Below, piece after piece: positions 53,442 to 61,830 of a DNA stretch of 64,000 nt. Source of the DNA: Planctomycetaceae bacterium (lineage in GTDB: Bacteria > Planctomycetota > Planctomycetia > Planctomycetales > Planctomycetaceae); contig JANSXP010000017.1 in the NCBI GenBank assembly GCA_024742875.1, positions 39,766-103,765 of the forward strand, written 5' to 3'. The notes under the pieces were generated by a model, which was given only the letters and a program-made list of their open reading frames with translations, did not search any database and was not told where the DNA came from. The position numbers and the translations under genes were made by a program. Every line of letters begins with the position of its first letter. Position 1 is the first letter of the stretch.

Positions 53442-54305
53442 ATGACCAATCTGATTCATGTAGAAACAGCTTACCCTGCCGTCTCGCTGGATCGCCCGGC
53501 GCAGGCACGGAAACGGATTTCCTATCTTCATCACCCGGACTTTGACCGGCCCGAAGTTGTCCATGAGATTCTTGAAACCCTGACGGAGTCCCGTGATCGG
53601 CAGTCCCGGCTATCCAGCGACGATTACCGACTGCCCGATCGCCCCGCATTGAAGCCGGACGTGGAGCGGCAGTTGTTTCTGCGCATGAATCTGCTGCGCT
53701 GTCTTGCCGCCAGACGTCTGGAGTCGGCGACGGCGGAATCCATTGAAAACTGCGAACGGATTGTGGCGAACCTGCTGGCCGATGCGGATCGCATTCGCAA
53801 TGAGATTCTGGAAACCAACCAGCGTCTGGTTGTTTCCAATGCGGCGCTGTTCACGGGCAGCGGTATTCCTCTGGCCGACCTGGTCAGTGAGGCCAACGTC
53901 GCCATGATCACGGCCATCGAGCGGTTCGACATCAGCCGTGGTTTTCGACTGAGCACTTACGCAACCTATGCGATCCGTCGTCATTTGAGCCGCCTGGTGA
54001 AGCGTGATTTGAAACGCAGGCCGAATTGTCCGGCCACAGGCGTCAATCCGGACATCAGCGATGGTCCCGGTGAATGGCTGGACGATCATCCGAGTGAACT
54101 GGCCGCAGACGTGCTGAAGTGTCTGCCACCACGGGAGCGGGAAATGGTGCGCCTGCGTTTCGGCTTCAACGCGGACGGACGAACGCACACGCTGCGTGAA
54201 ATTGGCAGCCGCTTCAACATCTCCAAAGAACGCGTGAGGCAGCTGATCAGTCGCTCCTGCGAAGAAGCTTTCCAGCGCTACAGTGAGCGATTGGGGCACA
54301 ACTAG
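53442..54305 (+). CDS. Sigma-70 family RNA polymerase sigma factor (primary-like, without region 3)
   Basis: 287 aa from the ATG at 53442 (MTNLIHVETAYPAV). Region 1.2-like ERQLFLRMNLLRCLAARRL; region 2 ETNQRLVVSNAALFTGSGIPLADLVSEANVAMITAIERFDISRGFRLSTYATYAIRRHLSRLVKRD, which keeps the region 2.3/2.4 aromatic and basic residues; region 4 LPPREREMVRLRFGFNADGRTHTLREIGSRFNISKERVRQLISRSCEEAF. Region 3 is short or missing. Likely an alternative stress or stationary factor rather than RpoD. Downstream genes (unknown protein, HPF, NhaR) may be its operon-mates, same strand. Confidence 0.9.
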   Translation: MTNLIHVETAYPAVSLDRPAQARKRISYLHHPDFDRPEVVHEILETLTESRDRQSRLSSDDYRLPDRPALKPDVERQLFLRMNLLRCLAARRLESATAESIENCERIVANLLADADRIRNEILETNQRLVVSNAALFTGSGIPLADLVSEANVAMITAIERFDISRGFRLSTYATYAIRRHLSRLVKRDLKRRPNCPATGVNPDISDGPGEWLDDHPSELAADVLKCLPPREREMVRLRFGFNADGRTHTLREIGSRFNISKERVRQLISRSCEEAFQRYSERLGHN

Positions 54306-54430
54306 CCATCTGTCGACAGCCGTTCTTACTTCCACACGCTGTGTCTGGCCCGATGACATCCCGCCGATTGCGACGGGAGTCTCGTGCGCCCCTGCTTTTC
54401 TGTTTTGCCTGCAGATAAGGAGTTCGTAAC

Positions 54431-55069
54431 ATGGTTTCTCAAAGCTCTCCGGGTCGCCGTGCGCGACATCTTCTCGATCTGAATGTGCGAAAGTTCCAGC
54501 AGTCAGCACATTTGCGGTGGCAGACGGGCGTTTACTCTCCCGTCCAGATGCATCAGTTGAGTCTCACCATCGGTCTGGATGACCGCGGCCTGCTCAGACG
54601 TCTGCTGGATCACAACCTGCGAGCCGACAATGTGCTCGCGCTGAAGTTCGCTCCCATCGCGGAAGTTGCGTGGGCCAGTGGCCAGGTGACCCGGCCGGAA
54701 TACGTCATGGCGATCAAGCCCGTGTTCTCAGCGGAGTTGTTTCGATCTGGTCCGGCGACAGACACGTTTCGCACGTGGCTGAAGGTGCGACCGCCCGCAG
54801 GGCTGTGGTCCCTGTGGGAAGATTTTGCCCGCGCCTCAGCCAGCCATTACCATCAGGCAACCAATCGTGCGTTCGGCCAGCGTTTGTACGATCTGGCCGC
54901 CGAAGTGGCCTTGGCATCGGGCGGACTGGTCGATGAAGGCGGCATCTGTCGGGCAGAACGTAGTGTTCTCGATCGCATCTGGTCAGCTTACGACCTGCGA
55001 AGCACGGACGGTCGCTCGGCCAAACGGTTTCGTTCCACGTCCTGGCGCAATCGAGACGAGGTGGCCTGA
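54431..55069 (+). CDS. Protein of unknown function, downstream of sigma factor
   Basis: 212 aa, cytoplasmic, no hydrophobic segment. Helical; segments such as LKFAPIAEVAWASGQVTRPEYVM and LYDLAAEVALASGGLVDEGGICRAERSVLDRI have the look of a TerB/EF-hand-like helical bundle, but I do not claim a family. It has AAGGAGTTCGTAAC upstream (a strong ribosome-binding site at 54417-54422). It lies between the sigma factor and HPF genes. Confidence 0.6.
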   Translation: MVSQSSPGRRARHLLDLNVRKFQQSAHLRWQTGVYSPVQMHQLSLTIGLDDRGLLRRLLDHNLRADNVLALKFAPIAEVAWASGQVTRPEYVMAIKPVFSAELFRSGPATDTFRTWLKVRPPAGLWSLWEDFARASASHYHQATNRAFGQRLYDLAAEVALASGGLVDEGGICRAERSVLDRIWSAYDLRSTDGRSAKRFRSTSWRNRDEVA

Positions 55070-55171
55070 TCTGCCTCCGGTCGAATGCCCTGCCCGCCCA
55101 TCATCTGTGTTTTCAACTTTCTGCGCAGTGCCACGTTTGTCGCTGCCTCAGCCTGTCACTGGGAGATTCAC

Positions 55172-55567
55172 ATGCACATTGTGCTCCACACTTCACGCCT
55201 AACCGTATCCCATTCCGTCAAGCTGCACCTGGAACGCCGTCTGGGATTTGCGCTCGGACGATTTGCCGATGTCATTTCAGCAATCGACGTCAGGCTGGAA
55301 GACATCAACGGTCCTCGGGGCGGAATTGACAAGATGTGTCGTCTGCGTGTCAATTTGCCAGGGGCGGCAACGCCCGTCATCGTGGAAGTCACCGATCAGG
55401 ACCTCCGCGCCGCCATTGATATCGCGGCCGATCGCATGGGACGCGCCTTTTCCCGTCGTCTGGATCGCAGAACGGGGAGACGCTGGGGCAGACGATCGAC
55501 GGTCGAGCTGCCGGAACCACTGCTGCATGGTGATCCTCTTGTTCATCTAAAGGGAGGCGCCGGCTGA
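55172..55567 (+). CDS. hpf: Ribosome hibernation promoting factor-like protein (HPF/RaiA)
   Basis: 131 aa from the ATG at 55172 (MHIVLHTSRLTVSHSVKLHL), preceded by GGGAGA; an ATG at 55085 would add non-family residues. Short HPF/YfiA features: ALGRFADVISAIDVRLEDINGPRGGIDKMCRLRVNL and VIVEVTDQDLRAAIDIAADRMGRAFSRRLDR with a basic end. The long-HPF C-terminal dimerisation domain is absent. It binds the small subunit decoding region and dimerises or inactivates ribosomes when growth stops. Neighbours point to stationary/stress control. Confidence 0.8.
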   Translation: MHIVLHTSRLTVSHSVKLHLERRLGFALGRFADVISAIDVRLEDINGPRGGIDKMCRLRVNLPGAATPVIVEVTDQDLRAAIDIAADRMGRAFSRRLDRRTGRRWGRRSTVELPEPLLHGDPLVHLKGGAG

Positions 55568-55651
55568 TTCAGCCGGAGATGAACCCGGAAGCCGCGTCGG
55601 GTATCCTGACGGGGCCTTCCGGATTCTGCGGCGCAGATAAGAACTGCAATC

Positions 55652-56578
55652 ATGGACTATGACTGGCTCAATTATCACCATCTGCTGTACTTCTGGACGG
55701 TCGCCCGGGAAGGCAGTGTGACGCGAGCCAGCGAAAAGCTGCACCTGTCGCAACCGACCGTCAGCAGTCAGTTGCGGAAGCTGGAAAAGGCGCTTGGCCA
55801 GAAACTCTACACTCGAGTCGGCCGAGAGCTTGTGCTGACCGACGTGGGGCAGACCGTCTATCGATACGCCGATGAGATCTTTGCCATTGGTCGCGAAATG
55901 GTGGACGCCATCAGGGAGCGTCCGGTGGATCGCGCCGTGCGACTGGTGGTGGGGTTGCCACAGGTGCTCCCCAAACTGATCGCCTTTCGGCTGCTGGAGC
56001 CGGTGCTGAAGATGGAAGACCGAGTCCAGCTGGTGTGCGTCGAGGGTTCGATGCCTGATCTGCTGGCTCAACTCGCACTGCACAAACTGGACGTGGTGTT
56101 TGCCGATGCGCCGGCAGGATCGCTGGTGAGTATCCGGGCATTCAATCACGCACTGGGAGAATGCGGGATCGGTTTGTTCGGCACGCCGAAGCTGTGTCGT
56201 CGTTATGGAGCAGATCTGACGGCCTCGCTCGATCTGGCTCCCTTCATCATGCCGGCAGAAGGCACCCTCATGCGACGGTCGGTCGACCAATGGCTCAGTG
56301 AGTCCGATATTCACCCGGAGTTCGTCGGCGAAATGGATGACACCGCCCTGATGAAAGTGTTTGCCGAAGCGGGCACGGGGTTCATTCCCGCGCCGCTGGC
56401 CATACAAACAGAAATCGAAAAGCAGTTCGGGCTGCGACTGCTAATGCCGATTCCCAACGCGGTCGAACGCTTTTATGCGATTACCGTACAGCGACGGCTG
56501 CAGCATCCGGCTGTGGTGGCCATTTCTCAGGCTGCCCGCAGCACGCTGTTTGGAACCAGTTCGTCAGCTGATGGATGA
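55652..56578 (+). CDS. nhaR: LysR-family transcriptional regulator, NhaR-like
   Basis: 308 aa. N-terminal winged HTH: LNYHHLLYFWTVAREGSVTRASEKLHLSQPTVSSQLRKLEKALGQKL, whose opening (NYHHLLYFWTVAREGSV) is the NhaR signature. Effector domain follows, with LMPIPNAVERFYAITVQRRLQHPAVVAI at the end. In enterobacteria NhaR controls nhaA and stress responses to sodium; in planctomycetes the target is not evident, and no antiporter is adjacent. Starts 84 nt after HPF on the same strand. Confidence 0.85.
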   Translation: MDYDWLNYHHLLYFWTVAREGSVTRASEKLHLSQPTVSSQLRKLEKALGQKLYTRVGRELVLTDVGQTVYRYADEIFAIGREMVDAIRERPVDRAVRLVVGLPQVLPKLIAFRLLEPVLKMEDRVQLVCVEGSMPDLLAQLALHKLDVVFADAPAGSLVSIRAFNHALGECGIGLFGTPKLCRRYGADLTASLDLAPFIMPAEGTLMRRSVDQWLSESDIHPEFVGEMDDTALMKVFAEAGTGFIPAPLAIQTEIEKQFGLRLLMPIPNAVERFYAITVQRRLQHPAVVAISQAARSTLFGTSSSADG

Positions 56579-56657
56579 CAATTGCCGCACACCGCAGGCT
56601 CGACAACAGTGTGCGTTGAACGACCAGCGTTCGCAGGTTCCATGAGGTCGATGCCAG

Positions 56658-57863
56658 CTAACGGTTTCCGCCGGGCCGTCGTCCGCCGAAACGCCCGGCA
56701 CCGCCACCAGGCCCTCGTCCCCTTCCTCCTCCCCCCGCTCGCTGACCGGACACACGACCTGCATCCGGGTCGGCCACCTGTGTGACTTCATACTGCTGTT
56801 CGACGCGCTTGCACCACGTTTCTTTGTCATCGCAAGCCAGATAGGTGAGCGTGATTTTCACCACGCCTTTGTCTACGTCCACGAGAAATTCTCGCGGGTC
56901 GGCGTCTGCCTTTACGCTTACGTCGGGCCCTGTGTGCACGGTGCCATTGACGCTGATCTGTACCGGCCCGGCCTGGTTGTTCCAGTGGACTTTGTGGATC
57001 GGATCCACAAAGAAGCCCAGGTACAATTGTCCGCGTCCGTCGCCTTCAGCCCGCAGTTTGATGTAAGCCGGGTCCCGTCCGGGCGCGATGGTCTTCACCT
57101 GATAGGCTGTCATGGGCGTCTGGCGGCGGAGGCGTTCCACAACACCACGCGCGACGTCTGTCTTCTCGAACGTGGCCATTTGCAGGTCACGCGGATCGGT
57201 GGGATTGGTCACCGGACCGACAAGTTCGGTCAGATCGCGGCGCAGCGTGATGGCGTTACTCCAGTCCCGCATGCGCACAATATTGCCATCCGGGCCGATG
57301 ACAAATTCCGAGTTGTTGCGATCACCCATCGCGTGCTTGAACTCGTTCTCCATGGTGTCAGCCAGCCATGGAATGGTGGTTCCCAGAGTCTTCTTTGCTT
57401 CCTGCACGTGCAGCAGGCGTTCGGCGATGGTGGTCGGCCGCACAAACCCGTTGCCCTGAGGGTGAGCCAGCGACTTGTAGACGAAGTAGAAGTCAACGCC
57501 CTTGTCTTTGTAATCACGATACGTTGCCTCCAGACTGGAAGCGTTGCGAACGAAGGGAGGTCAGGTGAGACAGCCGAACACAATGACCGTGTACTTGCCT
57601 TTCACATCCGCGAGGCGAAATCTGTCGCCGTGTTCATCGTAGATTGTCAGGTCCGGCAGCTTCTGCCCCACTTGCACGCCCGCACGTTCCAGTGTCGCTG
57701 AACCTGCCGTCCCCGGGCGTGAGCCACCCGAACTGCGTCCGCCACCCCGCTGTTGAAATCCCTCGCCGGGACGACGCCCCTGCTGAAAGCCACGACCGGG
57801 CTGAGCACTGGCCACGGAAACGCAAAGGGATGGCAGCAAAGTCAGTATCAAAAGTCGCGTCAT
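56658..57863 (-). CDS. Exported DI-like thioredoxin-fold selenoprotein, TGA-encoded Sec at residue 101
   Basis: 401 aa if the TGA at 57563-57561 is read as Sec; the frame is otherwise open from the ATG at 57863 to the stop at 56658. Signal peptide MTRLLILTLLPSLCVSVASA; low-complexity Gly/Arg/Gln stretch (~22-50); thioredoxin-fold domain with VGQKLPDLTIYDEHGDRFRL, then GCLT-U-PPFVRNASSL giving C98-x-x-U101. After it, DYKDKGVDFYFVYKSLAHPQG and IPWLADTMENEFKHAMGDRN match the deiodinase-like fold. C-terminal ~150 residues are beta-rich and Gly/Arg-rich. TGA otherwise could be a sequencing error or pseudogene. Reading through TGA restores exactly the expected redox motif. Confidence 0.78.
57526..57542 (-). 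promoter_or_regulatory. Candidate bacterial SECIS hairpin
   Basis: Counting from the base after TGA on the minus strand, a stem lies at +19 to +35: GCUUCC pairs with GGAGGC (one G-U), optional A-U closing, apical loop AGUCU or GUC with G early in the loop. Distance and loop fit bacterial SECIS consensus; E. coli fdhF has a loop with similar GGUCU content. Confidence 0.6.
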
Positions 57864-58385
57864 TTCAATCTCTCAGCAGGTGAATCAGGGATTGGGCGCA
57901 GGCGTGTCTTTCCGAGATTCAACCCCTCGTACCTGCATGAGGCGCCGAGGAAAACGGGCGGCCCAGTTTTTATACACGAAAATCGGTCGTTGATTCGGAC
58001 TGTCAACGCAGGCCTCGTGCCGATCACCGCTGTCGGGCCGACCAGAGGAAATCCGTTTCGTGTCGCACACTCTCTGTCATCCACCCGCTGAACACAGAGC
58101 GAGAGCGATTGCTGAATCGAAGGCTTACCGGTCCGTTGCCGCTGCGAAGCTCCAGTGTCCGTGTTGGCCTGCGGTTGAAAGGAGTACGCCGGGCCACGAT
58201 TCGTTCACAGTGTTCTACCGTCATCGATTGCTGAACCCCGGTCGTACCGCCGATCCGTGCCGGGATTGAGACTCTGGTGACCGCCACCGAACCGACCCGA
58301 AAACACTGGTATTTCGCCAGTCGTTTCGCTTTAATGCCGACCGCTTGCCATAGCCCATGTGTTTTTGGTTAACAGAAACACGTTT
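57864..58385. other. Intergenic region between selenoprotein candidate and tRNA-Leu fragment
   Basis: About 520 bases upstream of the selenoprotein gene. No convincing gene; short Arg-rich ORFs look random. The host/accessory boundary lies at its right end. Confidence 0.4.
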
Positions 58386-58429
<44 letters not shown>

Positions 58430-58493
58430 CCTATCGCCATTTTCAGGCTTGTATAGTAGACTAAGAGCCATTGAAGCGGCCGTCGTCCACCAC

Positions 58494-59789
58494 ATGCCGA
58501 AATCTACGCCTCAGAAGCCTGTTGTTTCTTCCGACTTCCCCCTCTCTTGGCACAAGAGGGCTGGGTACTGGTACAAGAAGATCAACTACAAGCAATGGCG
58601 ATTTGGATTGACCACCGACCCTGCCGAAGCCTTGGCGGACTATAAGCTAAACGGTGATCGGATTCGGCGAGGACTCCCAAAGCTAACCCCAGAGCAGTCC
58701 GCACCGGGCTTACTCAAGGTTCAGGATCTCATCTCCGCATGGCTTAAAGACCGCAACCAAAAGTGCGTTAATACGCCTGAGGGGACAAAGGGTAAGATCA
58801 GCGGACAAACGTACGCAGAATACGAGCGGGTTGCCAGGCTGCTCAACAATCGAATGGGCAACAGGGCAGTCACACATTTGACCGAAGATGACTTTGCCGG
58901 TCTCGCAGCGGAAATTTCCAGTCTGGCCGTTGCCACACAGAGGCGTCGAAAGACGATTATCCGCGGCATCTTTACGTGCAAAACGTCGCGTCGGCTTTAT
59001 TCCTCGGTTCCAGACTTCAGCGTTGACATGATTGATTTCGGTGACGCCTTCGAATTGGAGAATACGACTGAGCTGAAGTTTAGGCGACAGCGTCCAGAGC
59101 ACGTTATTGACGTTGAAGACTTGCGCAAGATACTCGAGGAGTCCTCTCCCCGACTCAAGGCTTGTATTCACCTTGGTATCAATTGCATGATGAACGCTAA
59201 GGATTGCTCGGATTTGTCTCAGGAAGCAATCAATGGGGAGTGGTTGGAGAATGTTCGCCTTAAGAAGTATACGCCAAGAAAGATGTGGCTCTGGCCAGAG
59301 ACACTCGAAGCACTTGGAGCGGTGAAGTGTGAGGTAAAAGTTCCCGTTCCGAATGGCCAGGGGCACATGTGGATGGTCACGAATTCAGGACGCCCGCTGG
59401 TTCGCACTGATGTCAACGGCAACATCAATTGCCACTGTGGATTTTCTGAACGTCTTGCCTTCGAGTACATCGACTCATGGATCTGCGATGCGTGCGGTGC
59501 TGAGTATCAAAAGGCTGAATTCAGGGTGGGGGCGGTGACAGAAAACCGAAAGGACCTCATTCATCAGGAATGGAGCCGGCATGCTAAGTATTGCGGAGTA
59601 GAAGGCGTGTTCAGTGCACTGCGTGGAACTGCCGCGACCGTAGCAAGAGACGCCGGCCATCAGGTTGATTGTGTAAAACTCGCCATGGGACAGGCAAACA
59701 GTGACGTGCTGCATTTCTACCTGAACGATGACCCTCGCGAAAAGCTCAAGAGGATGGGGGAGAGCCTGAGAGAGTGGTTTCTCACGTAG
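58494..59789 (+). CDS. Tyrosine recombinase/integrase with inserted zinc ribbon
   Basis: 431 aa from the ATG at 58494 (MPKSTPQKPVVSS); the open frame to 58359 runs through the tRNA fragment and is rejected. N-terminal DNA-binding domain ~1-170 (GKISGQTYAEYERVARLLNNRM). Catalytic core ~190-430. Conserved Arg and Tyr: FSALRGTAATVARDAG and the late MGQANSDVLHFYLN (Tyr nucleophile). The usual H of H-x-x-R is Ser, and the usual GH before Tyr is GQ. A CHC...CDAC ribbon (INCHCGF ... WICDACGAEY) sits between active-site strands. Adjacent to the tRNA fragment, so the element integrase. Confidence 0.75.
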   Translation: MPKSTPQKPVVSSDFPLSWHKRAGYWYKKINYKQWRFGLTTDPAEALADYKLNGDRIRRGLPKLTPEQSAPGLLKVQDLISAWLKDRNQKCVNTPEGTKGKISGQTYAEYERVARLLNNRMGNRAVTHLTEDDFAGLAAEISSLAVATQRRRKTIIRGIFTCKTSRRLYSSVPDFSVDMIDFGDAFELENTTELKFRRQRPEHVIDVEDLRKILEESSPRLKACIHLGINCMMNAKDCSDLSQEAINGEWLENVRLKKYTPRKMWLWPETLEALGAVKCEVKVPVPNGQGHMWMVTNSGRPLVRTDVNGNINCHCGFSERLAFEYIDSWICDACGAEYQKAEFRVGAVTENRKDLIHQEWSRHAKYCGVEGVFSALRGTAATVARDAGHQVDCVKLAMGQANSDVLHFYLNDDPREKLKRMGESLREWFLT

Positions 59790-59835
59790 ACCGTAATGAG
59801 TGCTCTTCAGCAGCGTGGATCCCTGTCAGTCCAGT

Positions 59836-59857
59836 ACCTGCTCCCGCGGGAGCAGGT
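59836..59857. terminator. Perfect 22-bp palindrome between integrase and HTH genes
   Basis: ACCTGCTCCCG followed directly by CGGGAGCAGGT, 11-bp arms without a spacer. It sits between convergent genes and ends 2 nt before the stop of the excisionase-like gene. Either bidirectional terminator or recombination/REP-like element. Confidence 0.6.
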
Positions 59858-59858
59858 T

Positions 59859-60173
59859 TCAGTCCAGCACCGTAAGTGGATCCCAAGCGTCTCTTGAGGA
59901 CCTTGCTGCTTTGCGAGACTGCTCTTGCACTTCGCCAACTTCCCTCGACGACAGCCAAGTCTGTACGTCTAGTTCGCTTGTCCTGAGTCGTCGGTTGCGA
60001 CCACTGGACACGCTGATGTCTGAGCATGCGATTCCACCGTTCGCTGCCCCCAGTCTCATCAATTCGGTGGCGGTTCGTGCACAGATTCCTAGAAACGCTG
60101 CCACGTCTTTTGGACTCATATTGCGGATTGAGCCGTTCGGTAATCGGTGAAAATGATCTTTTTGGTTTTGCAT
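59859..60173 (-). CDS. Helix-turn-helix protein, excisionase-like
   Basis: 104 aa from the ATG at 60173 (MQNQKDHFHRLPNG). The HTH_17-like segment is MSPKDVAAFLGICARTATELMRLG, then RNRRLRTSELDVQTWLSSREVG, matching the 'W' and Arg/Leu positions of the excisionase/MerR-like winged HTH. Probably a recombination directionality factor or element regulator. Convergent with the integrase; the upstream 60240-60420 is AT-rich, probably promoter. Upstream in-frame extension to 60347 is not protein-like. Confidence 0.65.
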   Translation of the reverse strand: MQNQKDHFHRLPNGSIRNMSPKDVAAFLGICARTATELMRLGAANGGIACSDISVSSGRNRRLRTSELDVQTWLSSREVGEVQEQSRKAARSSRDAWDPLTVLD

Positions 60174-60831
60174 CAGACATCCATGCCGCCGCGGGGTGGG
60201 TGAGGCAACGCTGGGCATTCTACGGAATTGACATTGCTTTGTCCACATGTGTTGATGGATGTTGATGTGAAAGTTATGATTTTTTGTTGATGAAAACAAA
60301 TTTCTCGTTTTAGTTGATTGTTTATGTAAATGTGCGTGGATCGACATGGATGTTTTGTGCTGCCTCCATATGATTCGTAGCGGCGGTATACCGTGTGGAC
60401 AGCCGCTATCGTCATGCTGAAATTAAGACCTGCTGAGGCAGGCCAGTACCGCCACAGCTGTGATTGAGCTGAGCTTGATCATGGTCACGACCGTGGCCGA
60501 AATAGTCGTTAATTTCTGATACCGAAGAACCTTCCCGGTTCCCGCTTCGGAGCAATATCAGACGCGGCAGGAATAGCCAACAGCCACTACCGCGAAAGAA
60601 TGTGCTGTAGCAGTCTAAACGCCATACTCGGTGCCTTGCTGATTCCGGTTCCCCCGGGAACCGGTCCGCGCACCAGCCTGGTGTTTGCTGACAGGCAACC
60701 GATGCTGGTCCGGGTCGTCACTCGTCCAGCCGCGCGTCTGTCTGGTGGCGCAAAAAGAGTCCGTAACGCGGCCACAGACAAGCTGGCTGAGAGCAGCCAC
60801 TTGAGCTATCACAGGGCAAAGTACATGAAGG
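60174..60831. other. AT-rich upstream region and palindrome, no gene
   Basis: About 660 bases. 60240-60420 is clearly AT-richer than its neighbours (e.g. TGATTTTTTGTTGATG, TTTATGTAAATGTG) and likely holds the HTH gene promoter. A 20-bp inverted repeat CCGGTTCCC-CC-GGGAACCGG occurs at 60645-60664, similar in style to the 59836 palindrome. No convincing ORF. Confidence 0.45.
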
Positions 60832-61179
60832 ATGAGTCGGATGCCTCTGGACGCAACACCGAAACCGCCAACCGGCAAGTCGGATGCATTTCTGGATGCT
60901 TGGCAACGATATGGAGCTATTCTGGCTGCGGAGCAGAGAGTGACAGCGTTGACTGTTCAGAATCTCGCTCTGCTTGCAAGGCTGTACCACGATGTTGCTG
61001 AATTCGACGCCGCCATCGAAAAAAAGGGTGTACTTGTGGATGGAACGCCCAATCCGATGATCCGCTATCGCGATGGGGCATTGGGGAAAATCATCAGCAC
61101 GCTCAAGCTCATGGGCTTCGAAGGAAAGCGACACAAGCCCCATTCACCGCTTAACCGACGAGAGCTGCTTACCAATTGA
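60832..61179 (+). CDS. Phage terminase small subunit, P27-like
   Basis: 115 aa (start 60832 or 60841). Segments LALLARLYHDVAEFDAAIEKKGVLVDGTPNPMIRYRDGALGKIISTLKLMGF match the layout of P27-family terminase small subunits, in which a helical DNA-binding region is followed by G-x-x-x-NP and an L-x-x-LG. No large terminase or capsid genes follow, so this is a phage remnant or a decayed element cargo. Assignment is from memory of the family. Confidence 0.5.
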   Translation: MSRMPLDATPKPPTGKSDAFLDAWQRYGAILAAEQRVTALTVQNLALLARLYHDVAEFDAAIEKKGVLVDGTPNPMIRYRDGALGKIISTLKLMGFEGKRHKPHSPLNRRELLTN

Positions 61180-61245
61180 CTGACAGCTCAAACGTGGCCA
61201 GCAGCATCCTCATTCAATAACTCACGTTCTCTAAAGCGAGCGGAA

Positions 61246-61437
61246 ATGTTCTACATCGGGCGATGCGTCCGATGCAGAAAAAGCCATCAGTTGAGCTGCT
61301 TCGGTTGGTCTCACCGAAGCAGGGAGTTGCTTGGGGAATCGTCTGCACGTTTCACAATGGTCCAGCAGCCCTATGAGCCATCATGTAGCGCGATTGAATC
61401 CGCGTTCATCGATTCCAATTGTGCTGTGACCCGGTAA
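61246..61437 (+). CDS. Small Cys-rich protein in accessory region
   Basis: 63 aa beginning MFYIGRCVRCRKSHQLSCFGW. Cys at 7, 10, 18, 47 and 59; the CxxC plus a later Cys suggests a zinc-ribbon or knuckle. An AGCGGAA ribosome-binding-like site precedes the ATG. Starts 66 nt after the P27-like gene on the same strand. Function unknown; could be spurious. Confidence 0.4.
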   Translation: MFYIGRCVRCRKSHQLSCFGWSHRSRELLGESSARFTMVQQPYEPSCSAIESAFIDSNCAVTR

Positions 61438-61830
61438 GCAGCCGTTTTTCGTCTTCAGACGCTGCCTGTCTGGCGTCTTGTTGGCTCGGATCTGGGTCTA
61501 AGAGTAGTCATTGCTGCCAAAACGGAATTGCACGATCAGTACTGATTGGCGACCGAAGACAACTATTGGAAACCATGCAGCCACGGTTGTGACGAGGAGT
61601 TCCGAGTTACAGACATCGCTAGCATAATCGCTGTCTCTGATTCTCGCTCATCCTTCGTTGTCCGAGTTGTGATTCGCCCGGACGGTTAAATCGGACATTG
61701 TGTATCTGGGCAGACTGAAAGCGGAAACGAAGAAGGGCAACTGAAAATCGTCAATCAATTCAGTTGACGCATTCACGGCAGCGCTGCATAACAAAATGCA
61801 TCGGAGTTGCCCGCCGGGCCTAATCCGAAT
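61438..61830. other. Intergenic region, no gene
   Basis: About 390 bases. A short inverted repeat CAACTGAA (61738-61745) / TTCAGTTG (61759-61766) lies near the 3' end of the sugar kinase gene, possibly a terminator for that minus-strand gene. Nothing else seen. Confidence 0.4.

Noticed and set aside
57561..57563. Two separate genes split at this TGA
   Set aside because: The downstream frame has no credible start for ~40 codons, while read-through gives one coherent thioredoxin-fold protein.
60832..61437. A functional prophage
   Set aside because: Only a P27-like small terminase and a tiny Cys protein; no capsid, portal, large terminase or lysis genes.
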